Of a DNA stretch of 64,000 nt, positions 54,024 to 63,662 are shown piece by piece (positions within the stretch are counted from its first letter, which is position 1; every line of letters starts with the position of its first letter). The translations under genes were made by a program, and so were the position numbers. Below the pieces are notes generated by a model. The model had not been told where the DNA came from. It searched no databases and saw only the letters and a list, made by a program, of their open reading frames with translations. Source of the stretch: an uncultured Flavobacteriaceae bacterium. Its GTDB lineage: Bacteria; Bacteroidota; Bacteroidia; Flavobacteriales; Flavobacteriaceae. Location: NCBI GenBank assembly GCA_947503005.1, contig CANNCA010000005.1:285511-349510 (forward strand), read 5' to 3'.

Positions 54024-54977
54024 ATGGAATATTTGGAATTTGAACTCCCTATCAAAGAACTCGAAGAACAGTTGGATAAATGTCAGATTATTGGCGAAGA
54101 AAGTGATGTTGACGTTACTGAGACCTGTAAACAGATAGAAAAGAAGTTAGCCGAAACCCGAAAGGAAATCTACAAGAACCTAACGGCTTGGCAGCGAGTT
54201 CAACTCTCAAGACATCCGAATAGACCCTATACTTTAGACTATATCAATGCAATTTGCGGAGATACTTTTTTAGAACTTCACGGAGACAGAAATGTAAAAG
54301 ATGACAAAGCCATGATTGGTGGTCTTGGAAAAATTGGCGACCAGAGTTATATGTTCATAGGTCAGCAAAAAGGGTACAATACGAAGACAAGGCAATACCG
54401 AAACTTTGGTATGGCAAATCCGGAAGGTTATCGAAAGGCACTACGGTTGATGAAGTCGGCCGAGAAATTCGGTGTTCCGGTTGTGTGTTTGATCGATACC
54501 CCAGGGGCTTATCCTGGTATTGAAGCTGAGGAGCGTGGACAAGGAGAGGCGATAGCAAGAAACATCTTGGAAATGACCCGATTGAAGGTGCCGATAATAG
54601 TTGTTATTATTGGTGAAGGGGCATCTGGTGGTGCTTTGGGAATTGGTGTTGGAGACCGTGTTTTGATGTTGGAAAATACATGGTACTCCGTAATCTCACC
54701 TGAATCTTGTTCTTCAATTCTTTGGAGAAGTTGGGAGTACAAAGAAATTGCGGCCGAAGCTTTGAAGCTGACGGCCAATGATATGAAAAAACTCAAACTA
54801 ATTGATGAAATCGTACGTGAACCTGCAGGTGGTGCCCACAGTAATAGAGAGAAGGCGTTCGAAATCGTAAAAAATAAAATTAGTACTCATTTTGAAGTGT
54901 TGCAAAAGTTATCCCCAAAAGATTTGGTGAAACAACGTATGGATAAATATGCAGAAATGGGTGTCTTTAATGGCTAA
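54024..54977 (+). CDS. accA: Acetyl-CoA carboxylase carboxyltransferase subunit alpha
   Basis: With AccD it transfers CO2 from carboxybiotin to acetyl-CoA in fatty-acid synthesis. The 317-residue length and motifs match: a coiled N-terminus ([14 protein letters not shown]), [48 protein letters not shown] and [16 protein letters not shown]. It is cytoplasmic, a single gene with its own -7 box and a downstream terminator. Confidence 0.96.
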   Translation: MEYLEFELPIKELEEQLDKCQIIGEESDVDVTETCKQIEKKLAETRKEIYKNLTAWQRVQLSRHPNRPYTLDYINAICGDTFLELHGDRNVKDDKAMIGGLGKIGDQSYMFIGQQKGYNTKTRQYRNFGMANPEGYRKALRLMKSAEKFGVPVVCLIDTPGAYPGIEAEERGQGEAIARNILEMTRLKVPIIVVIIGEGASGGALGIGVGDRVLMLENTWYSVISPESCSSILWRSWEYKEIAAEALKLTANDMKKLKLIDEIVREPAGGAHSNREKAFEIVKNKISTHFEVLQKLSPKDLVKQRMDKYAEMGVFNG

Positions 54978-55000
54978 CCCTTGTATTTATCAAGCTGGAT

Positions 55001-55034
55001 AAAATCTGGAGAATTCAGTCTCCGGATTTTTTTT
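55001..55034 (+). terminator. Terminator of accA
   Basis: AAAATCTGGAGA pairs with TCTCCGGATTTT (one G-T pair) around a 6-base loop, followed by T8. Confidence 0.85.
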
Positions 55035-55144
55035 GTTATCAACACAAATTCGTAACTTATAAACACCTAATTGTTGAACACCTGTGAATATCGCAAGAGG
55101 CATATTCCATCTTAACTTAAGGTTAATTGCATACTTTCGTCCCT

Positions 55145-56689
55145 ATGGAGAAACCGAATCCCGTTATTGGTCATAAGATTGCCAAATCTACCATCATCAG
55201 CTTGGAGCGCGGTAAAATACCACCGCAATCAGTTGATTTAGAGGAGGTTGTGCTGGGGGCAATGATGATTGACAAAAAAGGAGTCGATGAGGTAATAGAT
55301 ATCCTACATCCTGATGTTTTTTATAAGGATGCCCACCGTTATATTTACGAAGCTATTTTCAAACTGTTCGAAACTTCCGAACCGGTGGATTTATTAACCG
55401 TTTCTTCCCAATTAAAGAAGGATGGAAAGTTAGAACTGGTCGGAGGAGATTTTTACCTTATAAAATTGACTCAGAAAGTAGCTTCTTCGGCTCATATTGA
55501 GTTTCATGCAAGAATCATTCTTCAGAAGTACATCCAACGCAGTTTGATTAAAATTTCAAACGAGATAATTGAAGATGCGTATGATGAAGCAACAGATGTT
55601 TTCGACTTATTGGATAATGCGGAATCTAAATTATACGATGTTACCCAAGGCAATTTAAAGCGTTCTGCGGAAACCGCCCAAAATCTTGTAATTCAAGCAA
55701 AAAAGCGGATTGAAGAAATTGCTAATAAAGAGGGTTTAAGCGGAATTCCTTCTGGTTTTGACAAAGTAGACAAATTGACTTCCGGATGGCAACCGAGTGA
55801 TTTAATAATCATTGCCGCCAGACCCGGTATGGGTAAAACCGCCTTGACGCTTTCCATGGCCAGAAACATGGCCGTAAATAATAATGTACCTGTGGCTTTC
55901 TTTTCTTGTGAGATGTCATCTGTTCAGCTAATAACAAGGTTAATTTCTTCTGAAACCGGATTGTCATCTGAAAAACTACGAACAGGTAAGCTAGAAAAAC
56001 ATGAATGGGAGCAATTGAACGTCAAGGTAAAGGCGTTAGAAAAGGCACCGCTGTTCATAGATGATACACCATCGTTGTCGATTTTTGATTTACGTGCCAA
56101 AGCACGACGTTTGGCTTCACAACATGGTATTAAATTAATCGTCATTGATTACTTGCAATTGATGACCGCTGGAGGAAGCCAAAAAGGAGGAAACCGAGAA
56201 CAAGAAATCTCGACCATTTCGAGAAACTTGAAAGCGTTGGCCAAAGAACTTAATGTTCCCGTAATTGCGCTTTCTCAGCTATCGCGTGCGGTTGAAACGC
56301 GTGGTGGTAGTAAACGACCTATTCTTTCCGATTTGCGAGAATCAGGTGCGATTGAGCAAGATGCGGATATTGTGTCTTTCATCTATCGACCAGAGTATTA
56401 CAAGATTGATGAATGGGACGACGAGGAGCGTACGCCTACGCAAGGCCAAGCTGAATTCATTGTGGCGAAACATCGTAACGGTGGCTTGGATAATATTCGT
56501 CTCAAATTTGTAGGTCAACTTGGTAAATTTGACAACCTCGACGATTTTGATTCTCCATTCGAGTTCCAGTCCAAGATGAATGCCAATGAAGACAATCCGT
56601 TTATCACCAAAAATCTTCCTGATGCCAATGAAGCTTTTGGTAGTTCAATGAATGATAATATTGATGAGGATAATGATGTTCCTTTTTAA
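55145..56689 (+). CDS. dnaB: Replicative DNA helicase DnaB
   Basis: Hexameric replication-fork helicase. The start was set to the ATG at 55145 (MEKPNPVIG); the longer frame starts with TTG. The N-terminal domain has SVDLEEVVLGAMMID. The RecA-like domain has Walker A AARPGMGKTAL near residue 225, Walker B LIVIDYLQLM, and later SDLRESGAIEQDAD with the arginine-finger region FIVAKHRNG. The 514-residue length is typical. No intein or insertion is visible. Confidence 0.96.
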   Translation: MEKPNPVIGHKIAKSTIISLERGKIPPQSVDLEEVVLGAMMIDKKGVDEVIDILHPDVFYKDAHRYIYEAIFKLFETSEPVDLLTVSSQLKKDGKLELVGGDFYLIKLTQKVASSAHIEFHARIILQKYIQRSLIKISNEIIEDAYDEATDVFDLLDNAESKLYDVTQGNLKRSAETAQNLVIQAKKRIEEIANKEGLSGIPSGFDKVDKLTSGWQPSDLIIIAARPGMGKTALTLSMARNMAVNNNVPVAFFSCEMSSVQLITRLISSETGLSSEKLRTGKLEKHEWEQLNVKVKALEKAPLFIDDTPSLSIFDLRAKARRLASQHGIKLIVIDYLQLMTAGGSQKGGNREQEISTISRNLKALAKELNVPVIALSQLSRAVETRGGSKRPILSDLRESGAIEQDADIVSFIYRPEYYKIDEWDDEERTPTQGQAEFIVAKHRNGGLDNIRLKFVGQLGKFDNLDDFDSPFEFQSKMNANEDNPFITKNLPDANEAFGSSMNDNIDEDNDVPF

Positions 56690-56765
56690 GATTCTTTAAC
56701 GCCTTTCAAAATACTTCTCGGTTATTTTTCGTTTATCTTTGAGTAGTTCCTACTAAAGATAGTCT

Positions 56766-58031
56766 ATGCGTAGTTTTCTTTTATCTCTTTTCTTTGTTCT
56801 ATTTTCATTAGAGATTTCTGCTTCTTCCATCCTAATCCCTATGGATGCCGAAGGTCAAAAAAATCATTTAAAGGCTTACGGTATAACCTATTGGGTTTTG
56901 ACCAAGCAACAGAAAGTACAATGGCTCTTGAATTACAGGGGAGGCTCGTTTCTTTTGCCTGACGGAGAGAATATTCGAAAAGAATGTCAGATTCGTGGGG
57001 TTTCTTTTGAGATTTTATCCGATGGACAAACACAAGGGATTATAGAATCCATTAGCAGTCCTTCACAAAACCAGGAAGCGGTGATTTTGGAAAAAGCACC
57101 AAAGGTAGCGGTCTATTCCCCAAAAGGAAATCAACCTTGGGATGATGCGGTAACCATGGTTTTGACCTATGCAGAGATTCCCTACGTTACCGTATATGAT
57201 GAGGAAGTCTTAGATGACAAGTTGGTCCTTTATGACTGGCTTCACCTGCACCACGAAGATTTTACTGGGCAATACGGAAAATTCTATGGGGCATATAGAG
57301 CGGCACCTTGGTATATAGAGCAGAAAAAAGAAGCAGAGGCATTAGCCGCAAAATTAGGTTACGGTAAAGTATCCGAAGAAAAAAGAGCGGTTGCCTTAAA
57401 AATCAGAAATTATGTAATTGGCGGAGGATTCATGTTCGCCATGTGTTCCGCTACAGATAGTTTTGACATCGCATTATCAGCCTCCGATGACATAGATATT
57501 TGCGAGCCCATGTTCGATGGTGATCCTTCTGATGCGAATTATCAAAGCAAATTGGATTTCAATAAAACTTTTGCTTTTAAGGACTTCATTTTAGAACGAA
57601 GCCCGTTAAAATATGAATTCTCTACCATTGATATGACTCAAAAACGCGGAAACGTTCCCAAAGAATCGGACTATTTTTCCCTAATGGATTTCTCAGCCAA
57701 ATGGGATCCTGTGCCAACCATGTTATGCCAAAACCATACAGCATTGGTAAAGGGTTTTATGGGCCAAACAACGGCTTTCGATAGAAAAAGTGTAAAACCA
57801 ACGGTTTTGGTTTTAGGAGAAAACAAACTCAATGAAGAAGCGCGCTACATTCATGGAATCAAAGGAAAAGGTTTCTTCACCTTTTACGGCGGTCATGACC
57901 CCGAAGATTACCAGCACAGGGTAGGGGACCCTAAAACGGAATTGGAACTGCACCCAACTTCTCCCGGGTACCGACTGATTTTGAACAATGTATTATTTCC
58001 AGCAGCGCAGAAGAAGAAGCAGAAAACTTGA
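56766..58031 (+). CDS. Exported protein of unknown function (flavobacterial family labelled asparagine synthetase B)
   Basis: Signal peptide to about residue 19 (LEISASS). The family is conserved in Flavobacteria and is often given the name asparagine synthetase B, but I see neither an Ntn-type N-terminal Cys nor the ATP-pyrophosphatase SGGxDS motif, and an exported synthetase would be surprising. Recognisable segments are AYGITYWVLTKQQKVQWLLN, GGGFMFAMCSATDSFDIAL and TFYGGHDPEDYQH. The alternation of Gly-rich turns and conserved His/Asp suggests a hydrolase or glutamine-amidotransferase-like fold. Function unknown. Confidence 0.75.
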   Translation: MRSFLLSLFFVLFSLEISASSILIPMDAEGQKNHLKAYGITYWVLTKQQKVQWLLNYRGGSFLLPDGENIRKECQIRGVSFEILSDGQTQGIIESISSPSQNQEAVILEKAPKVAVYSPKGNQPWDDAVTMVLTYAEIPYVTVYDEEVLDDKLVLYDWLHLHHEDFTGQYGKFYGAYRAAPWYIEQKKEAEALAAKLGYGKVSEEKRAVALKIRNYVIGGGFMFAMCSATDSFDIALSASDDIDICEPMFDGDPSDANYQSKLDFNKTFAFKDFILERSPLKYEFSTIDMTQKRGNVPKESDYFSLMDFSAKWDPVPTMLCQNHTALVKGFMGQTTAFDRKSVKPTVLVLGENKLNEEARYIHGIKGKGFFTFYGGHDPEDYQHRVGDPKTELELHPTSPGYRLILNNVLFPAAQKKKQKT

Positions 58032-58107
58032 TAAGTTCAAGACTTAATGCTGAGGTTGATTTTTCAAAGTTATATGACTCTTCGAACTTTGAATATTATC
58101 CTGAATC

Positions 58108-58902
58108 TTACGTCAAGAGCTTTTCCAAAACCCGCTCCACCCCAAAATCATCATTGCTTGTGGTAGAAAAATTTGCAACTCTCTTAACATTTGGATGGGC
58201 GTTTTCCATAGCAAAACTGAAACTAGCCAAGGCCAGCATCTCAAGGTCGTTGTTATAATCACCAAATACCATAGTCTCTTCAGGAGTGATTGCATACATT
58301 TCCTGAAGTTTTTGAAGCGCAAAACCTTTGTTAGCATTGGGGCTTGAAATATCCACCCAATTCGGACCGGAAACTTTTACTTTTAAATCTCCTTCTAAAT
58401 GTTTTACGGAAGGATAGATGTATTTTTCCGAACTTTCAAAGTGATAGATGGCAATTTTTAAGATTTCTGCATCAACCTGACTCAGGTCCTCAACAATCTC
58501 GAAAGCAGAATAATATTGTCTAAGTAGATCGGCAAAGGTCTCTGAATCTCCAGTAAGGTAAGCACCTTGTTTCCCGCATAGCACAGGATTGATGTTATCA
58601 ACTTCCGAAAGCGTTTCCAAAATGGCACGCTGCTGATCTTTAGGAAGTAAAGTAGATAGTATTTCAACTTCGTTATTCATTACATAACCTCCATTTTCGG
58701 CAACGACAATAATGTCGCTTTTAATGGTACGTAATTTATCTATAATACTATTGTACTGCCTTCCACTAGCCGCGACGAATAGAATGTTCCGTCTTTTTAG
58801 TTCTTCAAAAAGTTCAAAAAATAGGTCACTGACTTCGTGGTGTGAATTCAATAGTGTACCATCCATATCAGTCACTATCATTTTCACCTTAGATAAATCC
58901 AT
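58108..58902 (-). CDS. Cof-type HAD family phosphatase
   Basis: HAD hydrolase acting on small sugar or nucleotide phosphates. The start at 58902 gives MDLSKVKMIVTDMDGTLLNS; the longer frame starts with TTG. Motif I is DMDGTLL, motif II ASGRQ, and motif IV FGDYNNDLEMLALA, with the C2-type cap between. It is cytoplasmic and convergent with the exported protein gene. Substrate not predictable. Confidence 0.9.
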   Translation of the reverse strand: MDLSKVKMIVTDMDGTLLNSHHEVSDLFFELFEELKRRNILFVAASGRQYNSIIDKLRTIKSDIIVVAENGGYVMNNEVEILSTLLPKDQQRAILETLSEVDNINPVLCGKQGAYLTGDSETFADLLRQYYSAFEIVEDLSQVDAEILKIAIYHFESSEKYIYPSVKHLEGDLKVKVSGPNWVDISSPNANKGFALQKLQEMYAITPEETMVFGDYNNDLEMLALASFSFAMENAHPNVKRVANFSTTSNDDFGVERVLEKLLT

Positions 58903-58995
58903 TTGGTTTTGTTTCAAGCGTACAAAGGTATTCCTTCTTGATTAAAATAGTTTGGCATGACTATAAGTTTTACTTTTTCTAGATATTTGTATACT

Positions 58996-59418
58996 ATGCA
59001 ATGGTATCAAAAAGAAATACGTTTAGCAGCCCGCAAAAGAGGATTTCATTTAATTATGGATGATGTTCTGTCGAATATTCCCGAGATAAAATCTATCAAA
59101 ACAGGAATGTTACAAGTTTTTATTAAGCACACATCGGCAAGTCTAACGATCAATGAAAATGCTGACCCAACCGTAAGAGTTGACTTCGAAAGTCATATGA
59201 ATCAAATGGTTCCGGAAGATGCGCCATATTTCATTCATACCTATGAGGGTGCTGATGATATGCCAGCCCATATCAAAGCTTCACTGATGGGGACTTCGGT
59301 TCAAATTCCGATTACGGATGGCAAACTGAACCTAGGAATTTGGCAGGGAATCTATCTATGCGAGCATAGAAACCATGCTTCAGGCAGAAATTTGGTGTTA
59401 TCCGCATTTGGAATTTGA
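58996..59418 (+). CDS. YjbQ/UPF0047 family protein
   Basis: A 140-residue protein starting at the ATG at 58996 (MQWYQKEIRLAARKRGFHLI); 13 codons of the longer frame are discarded. Signature segments are HTSASLTINENADPTVRVDF, HIKASLMGTSVQIPI and LGIWQGIYLCEHR, with the His residues that bind metal in this fold. The family is linked to a side activity as thiamine-phosphate synthase; its main role is uncertain. Confidence 0.9.
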   Translation: MQWYQKEIRLAARKRGFHLIMDDVLSNIPEIKSIKTGMLQVFIKHTSASLTINENADPTVRVDFESHMNQMVPEDAPYFIHTYEGADDMPAHIKASLMGTSVQIPITDGKLNLGIWQGIYLCEHRNHASGRNLVLSAFGI

Positions 59419-59462
59419 TTCGTTTTCATAACTTGTATAGAACAAACTTTAAACTGCCACAG

Positions 59463-59735
59463 ATGACAACCGAAGAATCTATTTTAAACAAAATTCAGAT
59501 TTTGATTACCAATCACTTTGACACTCCGGAAGAAGCTTTCAGTTTCTTTGACGCCGATAGCAGCGGAAAACTCAAAAAAAGCGAAATCGTAAAGCTTTTG
59601 AAACAGGCTGAAATTAGTGGTTTTATAAGAGGTCTAGTGGGAACTAAACTTATTGAAGGATATGATAAAAGTGATGATGAGGAAATTGATTGGCAAGAAT
59701 TTAAAGCTGCCGTTGATAAGATAAAGGCGAGTTAA
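59463..59735 (+). CDS. Small EF-hand protein
   Basis: A 90-residue protein starting at the ATG at 59463 (MTTEESILNK), 44 bases after the YjbQ gene. Two calcium-loop motifs are visible: DADSSGKLKKSE and DKSDDEEIDWQE, each with acidic residues at positions 1, 3, 5 and 12. It has no signal peptide, so it is an apparent cytoplasmic calcium-binding protein, uncommon in bacteria but seen in marine Flavobacteria. Confidence 0.82.
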   Translation: MTTEESILNKIQILITNHFDTPEEAFSFFDADSSGKLKKSEIVKLLKQAEISGFIRGLVGTKLIEGYDKSDDEEIDWQEFKAAVDKIKAS

Positions 59736-59750
59736 AAAAATATAAAATAA

Positions 59751-59786
59751 AAAAATCCGATCTGCCAGCTGGCGAATCGGATTTTT
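59751..59786. terminator. Bidirectional terminator between the EF-hand gene and rplT
   Basis: AAAAATCCGAT and ATCGGATTTTT flank an inner palindrome GCCAGCTGGC; T9 follows on the plus strand. It separates the convergent units. Confidence 0.88.
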
Positions 59787-59809
59787 TTTAGTGAGATAAA
59801 ATTGATATT

Positions 59810-60154
59810 CTATTTTACTTGATCTACAATCGCTTTAAAGGCATCAGGGTGATTCATCGCCAAATCGGCAAGAACCTTCCGGTTCAATTCGATGTTATTG
59901 GCTTTCACCTTGCCCATAAATTGAGAGTAGGACATGCCGTGCATGCGAGCACCCGCATTGATTCGGGTAATCCATAATGAACGGAAAGTTCTTTTCTTGT
60001 TTCTTCGGTCTCTATAAGCATACAACATTGCTTTTTCAACCGCATTTTTGGCAACCGTCCAAACGTTTTTACGTCTTCCGAAATACCCTTTTGCTTGCTT
60101 CATTACCTTTTTTCTCCTGGCTCTGGAAGCAACTGCATTTACTGATCTTGGCAT
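59810..60154 (-). CDS. rplT: 50S ribosomal protein L20
   Basis: At 114 residues it has the standard length and N-terminus ([16 protein letters not shown]), with [18 protein letters not shown]. It binds 23S rRNA early in 50S assembly. It is last in the thrS-infC-rpmI-rplT group; the 123-base gap to rpmI holds only small hairpins and no PUL operator. Confidence 0.97.
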   Translation of the reverse strand: MPRSVNAVASRARRKKVMKQAKGYFGRRKNVWTVAKNAVEKAMLYAYRDRRNKKRTFRSLWITRINAGARMHGMSYSQFMGKVKANNIELNRKVLADLAMNHPDAFKAIVDQVK

Positions 60155-60277
60155 AATTTTTAATTTTTTGTAGTAGGCGGGCGATAATCGCCACTTGATG
60201 ATTCACTCAAACGTTAAAGCGTTTTTATGAGGAGCCCAACTCCATGGTTAATGATTAAACTACCTGTTAAAGAATTT

Positions 60278-60475
60278 TTACTTCAATCGTAATTGTTCTT
60301 TAATGCTATTAACATCGGCTTTGTGAACCAAAGTGTCATGTGTTAACGCTAGCTTACGCTTTTTAGATTTCTTTGTCAATATATGACTCTTGAAAGCGTG
60401 CTTTCTTTTAATTTTACCAGTTCCGGTAAGCTTGAACCGCTTTTTAGCACTGGATTTTGTTTTCTGTTTAGGCAT
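60278..60475 (-). CDS. rpmI: 50S ribosomal protein L35
   Basis: A 65-residue basic protein with the family N-terminus [18 protein letters not shown] and [17 protein letters not shown]. It lies between infC and rplT in the conserved order. Confidence 0.97.
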   Translation of the reverse strand: MPKQKTKSSAKKRFKLTGTGKIKRKHAFKSHILTKKSKKRKLALTHDTLVHKADVNSIKEQLRLK

Positions 60476-60511
60476 TTTCCTAATTTATTTGTTATCTCAC
60501 TTATCATGCTA

Positions 60512-60540
60512 AACGCTGCTAACAAAAAGCAAGCAGCGTT
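60512..60540 (-). promoter_or_regulatory. Hairpin in the infC-rpmI gap
   Basis: AACGCTGCT and AGCAGCGTT form a 9-bp stem with an 11-base loop and no following T-run. The position just before rpmI-rplT suggests an L20-type autoregulatory or mRNA-stabilising structure, but no L20-leader consensus was recognised. Confidence 0.35.
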
Positions 60541-60573
60541 CAGTATTTTTTATATCAAACGAACCCGTGTTCG

Positions 60574-61131
60574 CTATTTTCCTTTAGTCTTAGGGGCGAT
60601 GAACATTGTCATCCGCTTTCCTTCCAACCTAGGCATCTGTTCTACTTTTCCTAACTCCTCCAATTCAGAGGCCAATCGTAATAACAAAATTTCGCCTTGG
60701 TCTTTATAAACTATTGACCTTCCTTTAAAGAAAACATAGGCTTTTAGTTTTGCTCCATCCCCCAGGAACTTTTCAGCATGCTTCTTTTTAAATTCATAAT
60801 CATGGTCGTCGGTATTAGGTCCGAACCTGATTTCTTTCACCACGACCTTTGAGGCTTTTGCCTTCATTACCTTTTCTCGCTTTTTTTGCTCGTAAAGGAA
60901 CTTTTTATAATCGATTATTTTACAAACCGGCGGATCGGCCTTTGGTGAAATCTCCACGAGATCCAATCCTTCTTCGGCGGCTAGTTCCATCGCTTTCGCT
61001 AATGGATAAACACCTACTTCAACATTATCTCCTACCAGACGTACTTCTGGCGAGATAATTCTTTCATTAATTTTATGAGGGTTTTTGTTTTCCCTCCTAG
61101 GTTGGGGCCTAAATCTTTTTCTAATTGCTAT
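60574..61131 (-). CDS. infC: Translation initiation factor IF-3, non-canonical start
   Basis: IF-3 binds the 30S subunit and checks the start codon. The reading frame continues upstream of the first ATG (60990) through [20 protein letters not shown], which is the conserved N-terminal domain, so the true start is further up. No ATG, GTG or TTG occurs before the in-frame stop TAA; candidates are ATA at 61131 (I-A-I-R-K-R-F-R) or ATT at 61125. IF-3 genes are known to use ATT for autoregulation. The C-terminal domain ([30 protein letters not shown]) is normal. Confidence 0.9.
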   Translation of the reverse strand: MAIRKRFRPQPRRENKNPHKINERIISPEVRLVGDNVEVGVYPLAKAMELAAEEGLDLVEISPKADPPVCKIIDYKKFLYEQKKREKVMKAKASKVVVKEIRFGPNTDDHDYEFKKKHAEKFLGDGAKLKAYVFFKGRSIVYKDQGEILLLRLASELEELGKVEQMPRLEGKRMTMFIAPKTKGK

Positions 61132-61163
61132 GACTGATATTTTTTAATTAAACTTCTAATTTT

Positions 61164-63104
61164 TTAAAACGACTTTAAGGTACTATTTATTTCTTTATTC
61201 ACCAAGTTAGCAAAATCGTCAATGCTAATTGCTCCAAGGTCTTCGCCTCCATGTCGGCGGACTGAAATCGAATTCGCCTTTTCGTCATTTTCCCCAACAA
61301 TCAGCATAAATGGAATTTTATTCATTTCTGCCTCGCGTATTTTCTTGCCAATCGTCTCATTTCTGTCGTCGACAAGCGCGCGAATTTCGTTATTTTCTAG
61401 GGATTTCAAAACTTTTTCAGCATATTTTTCATTTTTCTCGCTAACGGGTAGAATAATAGCTTGGTCAGGAATCAACCATAATGGAAAATTACCACCGGTA
61501 TGTTCCAGCAGTAAAGCTATAAAACGCTCCATACTACCAAAAGGCGCCCTATGTATCATAATAGGTCTATGCAATTCATTATCAGAGCCTTTATAGGTCA
61601 AATCAAAACGTTCGGGCAGGGTATAGTCGACTTGAATTGTACCAAGCTGCCAGCTTCGGCCCAGTGCATCTTTGACCATGAAATCCAATTTTGGGCCGTA
61701 AAACGCTGCTTCTCCTTTTTCGATTACATAGTCCAATCCTTTTTCTTTGGCTGCATTTATAATCGCATTTTCAGCTTTCTCCCAATTCTCAATAGACCCG
61801 ATGTATTTTTCAGGTTTATCCAAATCACGAACAGATACTTGTGCGGTGAAATTGTCAAACCCTAATGAGCCAAGTACATACAATGAAAGGTCAATAACAT
61901 TTTTAAACTCTTGATCTATCTGATCTGGTGTACAGAAGATATGTGCATCGTCTTGTGTAAAACCACGAACACGAGTAAGTCCATGTAATTCGCCACTTTG
62001 CTCATAACGATATACCGTACCGAATTCTGCATATCTTACGGGTAATTCTTTATAACTAAAGGGGCGATGGTTAAATATTTCGCAGTGGTGCGGGCAGTTC
62101 ATTGGTTTCAACAAAAACTCTTCACCATCTTTTGGTGTATTGATAGGTTGAAAACTATCGGCTCCATATTTTTCATAATGGCCAGAGGTTACATAAAGCT
62201 CTTTCTGTCCGATATGCGGACTTACCACCATTTGGTAACCTGCTTTTTTCTGAGCTTTTTTCAAGAATTGCTCTAAGCGCTCACGAAGTGCAGCTCCTTT
62301 AGGAAGCCATAAAGGAAGTCCTTGGCCTACCTTTTGAGAAAAGGTGAATAGTTCGAGTTCTTTTCCTAATTTTCTATGGTCTCGTTTTTTGGCTTCTTCC
62401 AGCAGCTCGAGGTATTCAGTAAGTTCCTTTTGTTTGGGAAAAGAAATTCCGTAGACCCGAGTTAGTTGAGGTTTATTCTCATCTCCGCGCCAATATGCGC
62501 CTGCAACGCTTAATATTTTGATGGCTTTCACAATTCCGGTGTTTGGTATATGTCCGCCCCGACATAAATCCGTGAAAGTATCATGGTCGCAAAAGGTAAT
62601 GGTACCATCTTCCAAATTCTCTATAAGCTCTACCTTATATTCATTGCCTTCCGTTTTATATTTGGCCAAGGCATCTGTCTTTGAAACCGACCGCATTTTG
62701 AAATCGTGTTTACCGCGCGCGATTTCCAATGCCTTTTTCTCTATTAAGGGAAAGTCTTTATCTGAAATACTTCCATTAGGCAAGTCTACATCATAGTAAA
62801 ATCCATTATCGATGGCAGGGCCAATGGTCAATTTAATTCCTGGATATAGTTCCTCAAGTGCCTGTGCGACAATATGTGAGGTTGAATGCCAAAAGGCTTT
62901 TTTGCCTTCTTCTGTATTCCACGTGTAAAGTGTTAGAGATCCATCCTCGTTCATCGGAGTTTTGGTTTCAACGATAATGTCATTGAATTTGGCTGAGATG
63001 ACATTACGAGCTAAACCTTCACTTATGCTCAACGCAACGTCCATCGGAGTACTTCCTTTTGAATATTCTTTTACAGTGCCGTCTGGTAATGTTATTTTAA
63101 TCAT
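61164..63104 (-). CDS. thrS: Threonyl-tRNA synthetase
   Basis: Charges tRNA-Thr. The start at 63104 gives [17 protein letters not shown], the TGS domain; the 66-codon upstream extension contains the promoter -7 box and is not coding. The editing domain follows ([17 protein letters not shown], with a GGHIPNTG segment). The class II core has [27 protein letters not shown] and [13 protein letters not shown], and there is an anticodon-binding C-terminus. The 646-residue length is typical. It is first in the thrS-infC-rpmI-rplT order. Confidence 0.96.
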   Translation of the reverse strand: MIKITLPDGTVKEYSKGSTPMDVALSISEGLARNVISAKFNDIIVETKTPMNEDGSLTLYTWNTEEGKKAFWHSTSHIVAQALEELYPGIKLTIGPAIDNGFYYDVDLPNGSISDKDFPLIEKKALEIARGKHDFKMRSVSKTDALAKYKTEGNEYKVELIENLEDGTITFCDHDTFTDLCRGGHIPNTGIVKAIKILSVAGAYWRGDENKPQLTRVYGISFPKQKELTEYLELLEEAKKRDHRKLGKELELFTFSQKVGQGLPLWLPKGAALRERLEQFLKKAQKKAGYQMVVSPHIGQKELYVTSGHYEKYGADSFQPINTPKDGEEFLLKPMNCPHHCEIFNHRPFSYKELPVRYAEFGTVYRYEQSGELHGLTRVRGFTQDDAHIFCTPDQIDQEFKNVIDLSLYVLGSLGFDNFTAQVSVRDLDKPEKYIGSIENWEKAENAIINAAKEKGLDYVIEKGEAAFYGPKLDFMVKDALGRSWQLGTIQVDYTLPERFDLTYKGSDNELHRPIMIHRAPFGSMERFIALLLEHTGGNFPLWLIPDQAIILPVSEKNEKYAEKVLKSLENNEIRALVDDRNETIGKKIREAEMNKIPFMLIVGENDEKANSISVRRHGGEDLGAISIDDFANLVNKEINSTLKSF

Positions 63105-63128
63105 GCTTGTTTCGTAACAATAAGGGGA

Positions 63129-63136
63129 CAAAGATA
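63129..63136 (-). promoter_or_regulatory. -7 box of the thrS promoter
   Basis: On the minus strand TATCTTTG fits TAnnTTTG, 24 bases before the chosen thrS ATG. It supports that start. The gene-free stretch from here to the rRNA (63137-63662) shows no ORF of its own beyond chance frames. Confidence 0.6.
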
Positions 63137-63438
63137 GCATCTTGAATTCATGCAGGCAATATAATATAAGGGGTTTGTTGGGCACTCGCGACTTTTGTAA
63201 TGTAGATTTTGTCAATCCATTAAAACTCTTGCTGTTTGCCTGGCTGCCGTTCTTAGCTCTAGCGTTAAAATTTTTTCTTACGCTAATACTTGCGATATGC
63301 AATAAAATGTGTTAGATTTAATACCCTTTTTTAGAGTTTTAAAAAGTGTAATTTTCTAGTCTTTAGAAGGTTAAAACTATGGTTGAGAAAAAAGATTAAA
63401 AAAGATTGAAATAAACTTTTTAATTTAAAAAACCATCT

Positions 63439-63446
63439 TATATTTG
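63439..63446 (+). promoter_or_regulatory. -7 box of the rRNA operon promoter
   Basis: TATATTTG, a perfect TAnnTTTG box followed by C, lies in a very A/T-rich stretch about 215 bases before the 16S 5' end. The T-rich run at 63417-63424 may act as the upstream element; no good TTG was seen at the usual spacing. The leader between them holds no recognised boxA. Confidence 0.55.
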
Positions 63447-63662
63447 CACCCGCTTTGGCCCACAGCGATGTGTGGTAAAGTGTGGAACGGAAGCCTTAAG
63501 GGGTTCTGTTTTTTTTGGAAGTTCATTTGACATATTGTGGAGACAGCGCCCACTTTTTTTTAAGGAGTGGGATGTAAGTTTTTTTTGGATCATAAGAATT
63601 TGAATCGAGATTACGGGGCCGGGAGGACAATTTGGTCGTTGACTTATAATATATAAAGAACA

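Noticed and set aside
63105..63302. 66-codon N-terminal extension of ThrS
   Set aside because: The family starts at MIKITLPDG, and the extension contains the TATCTTTG promoter box.
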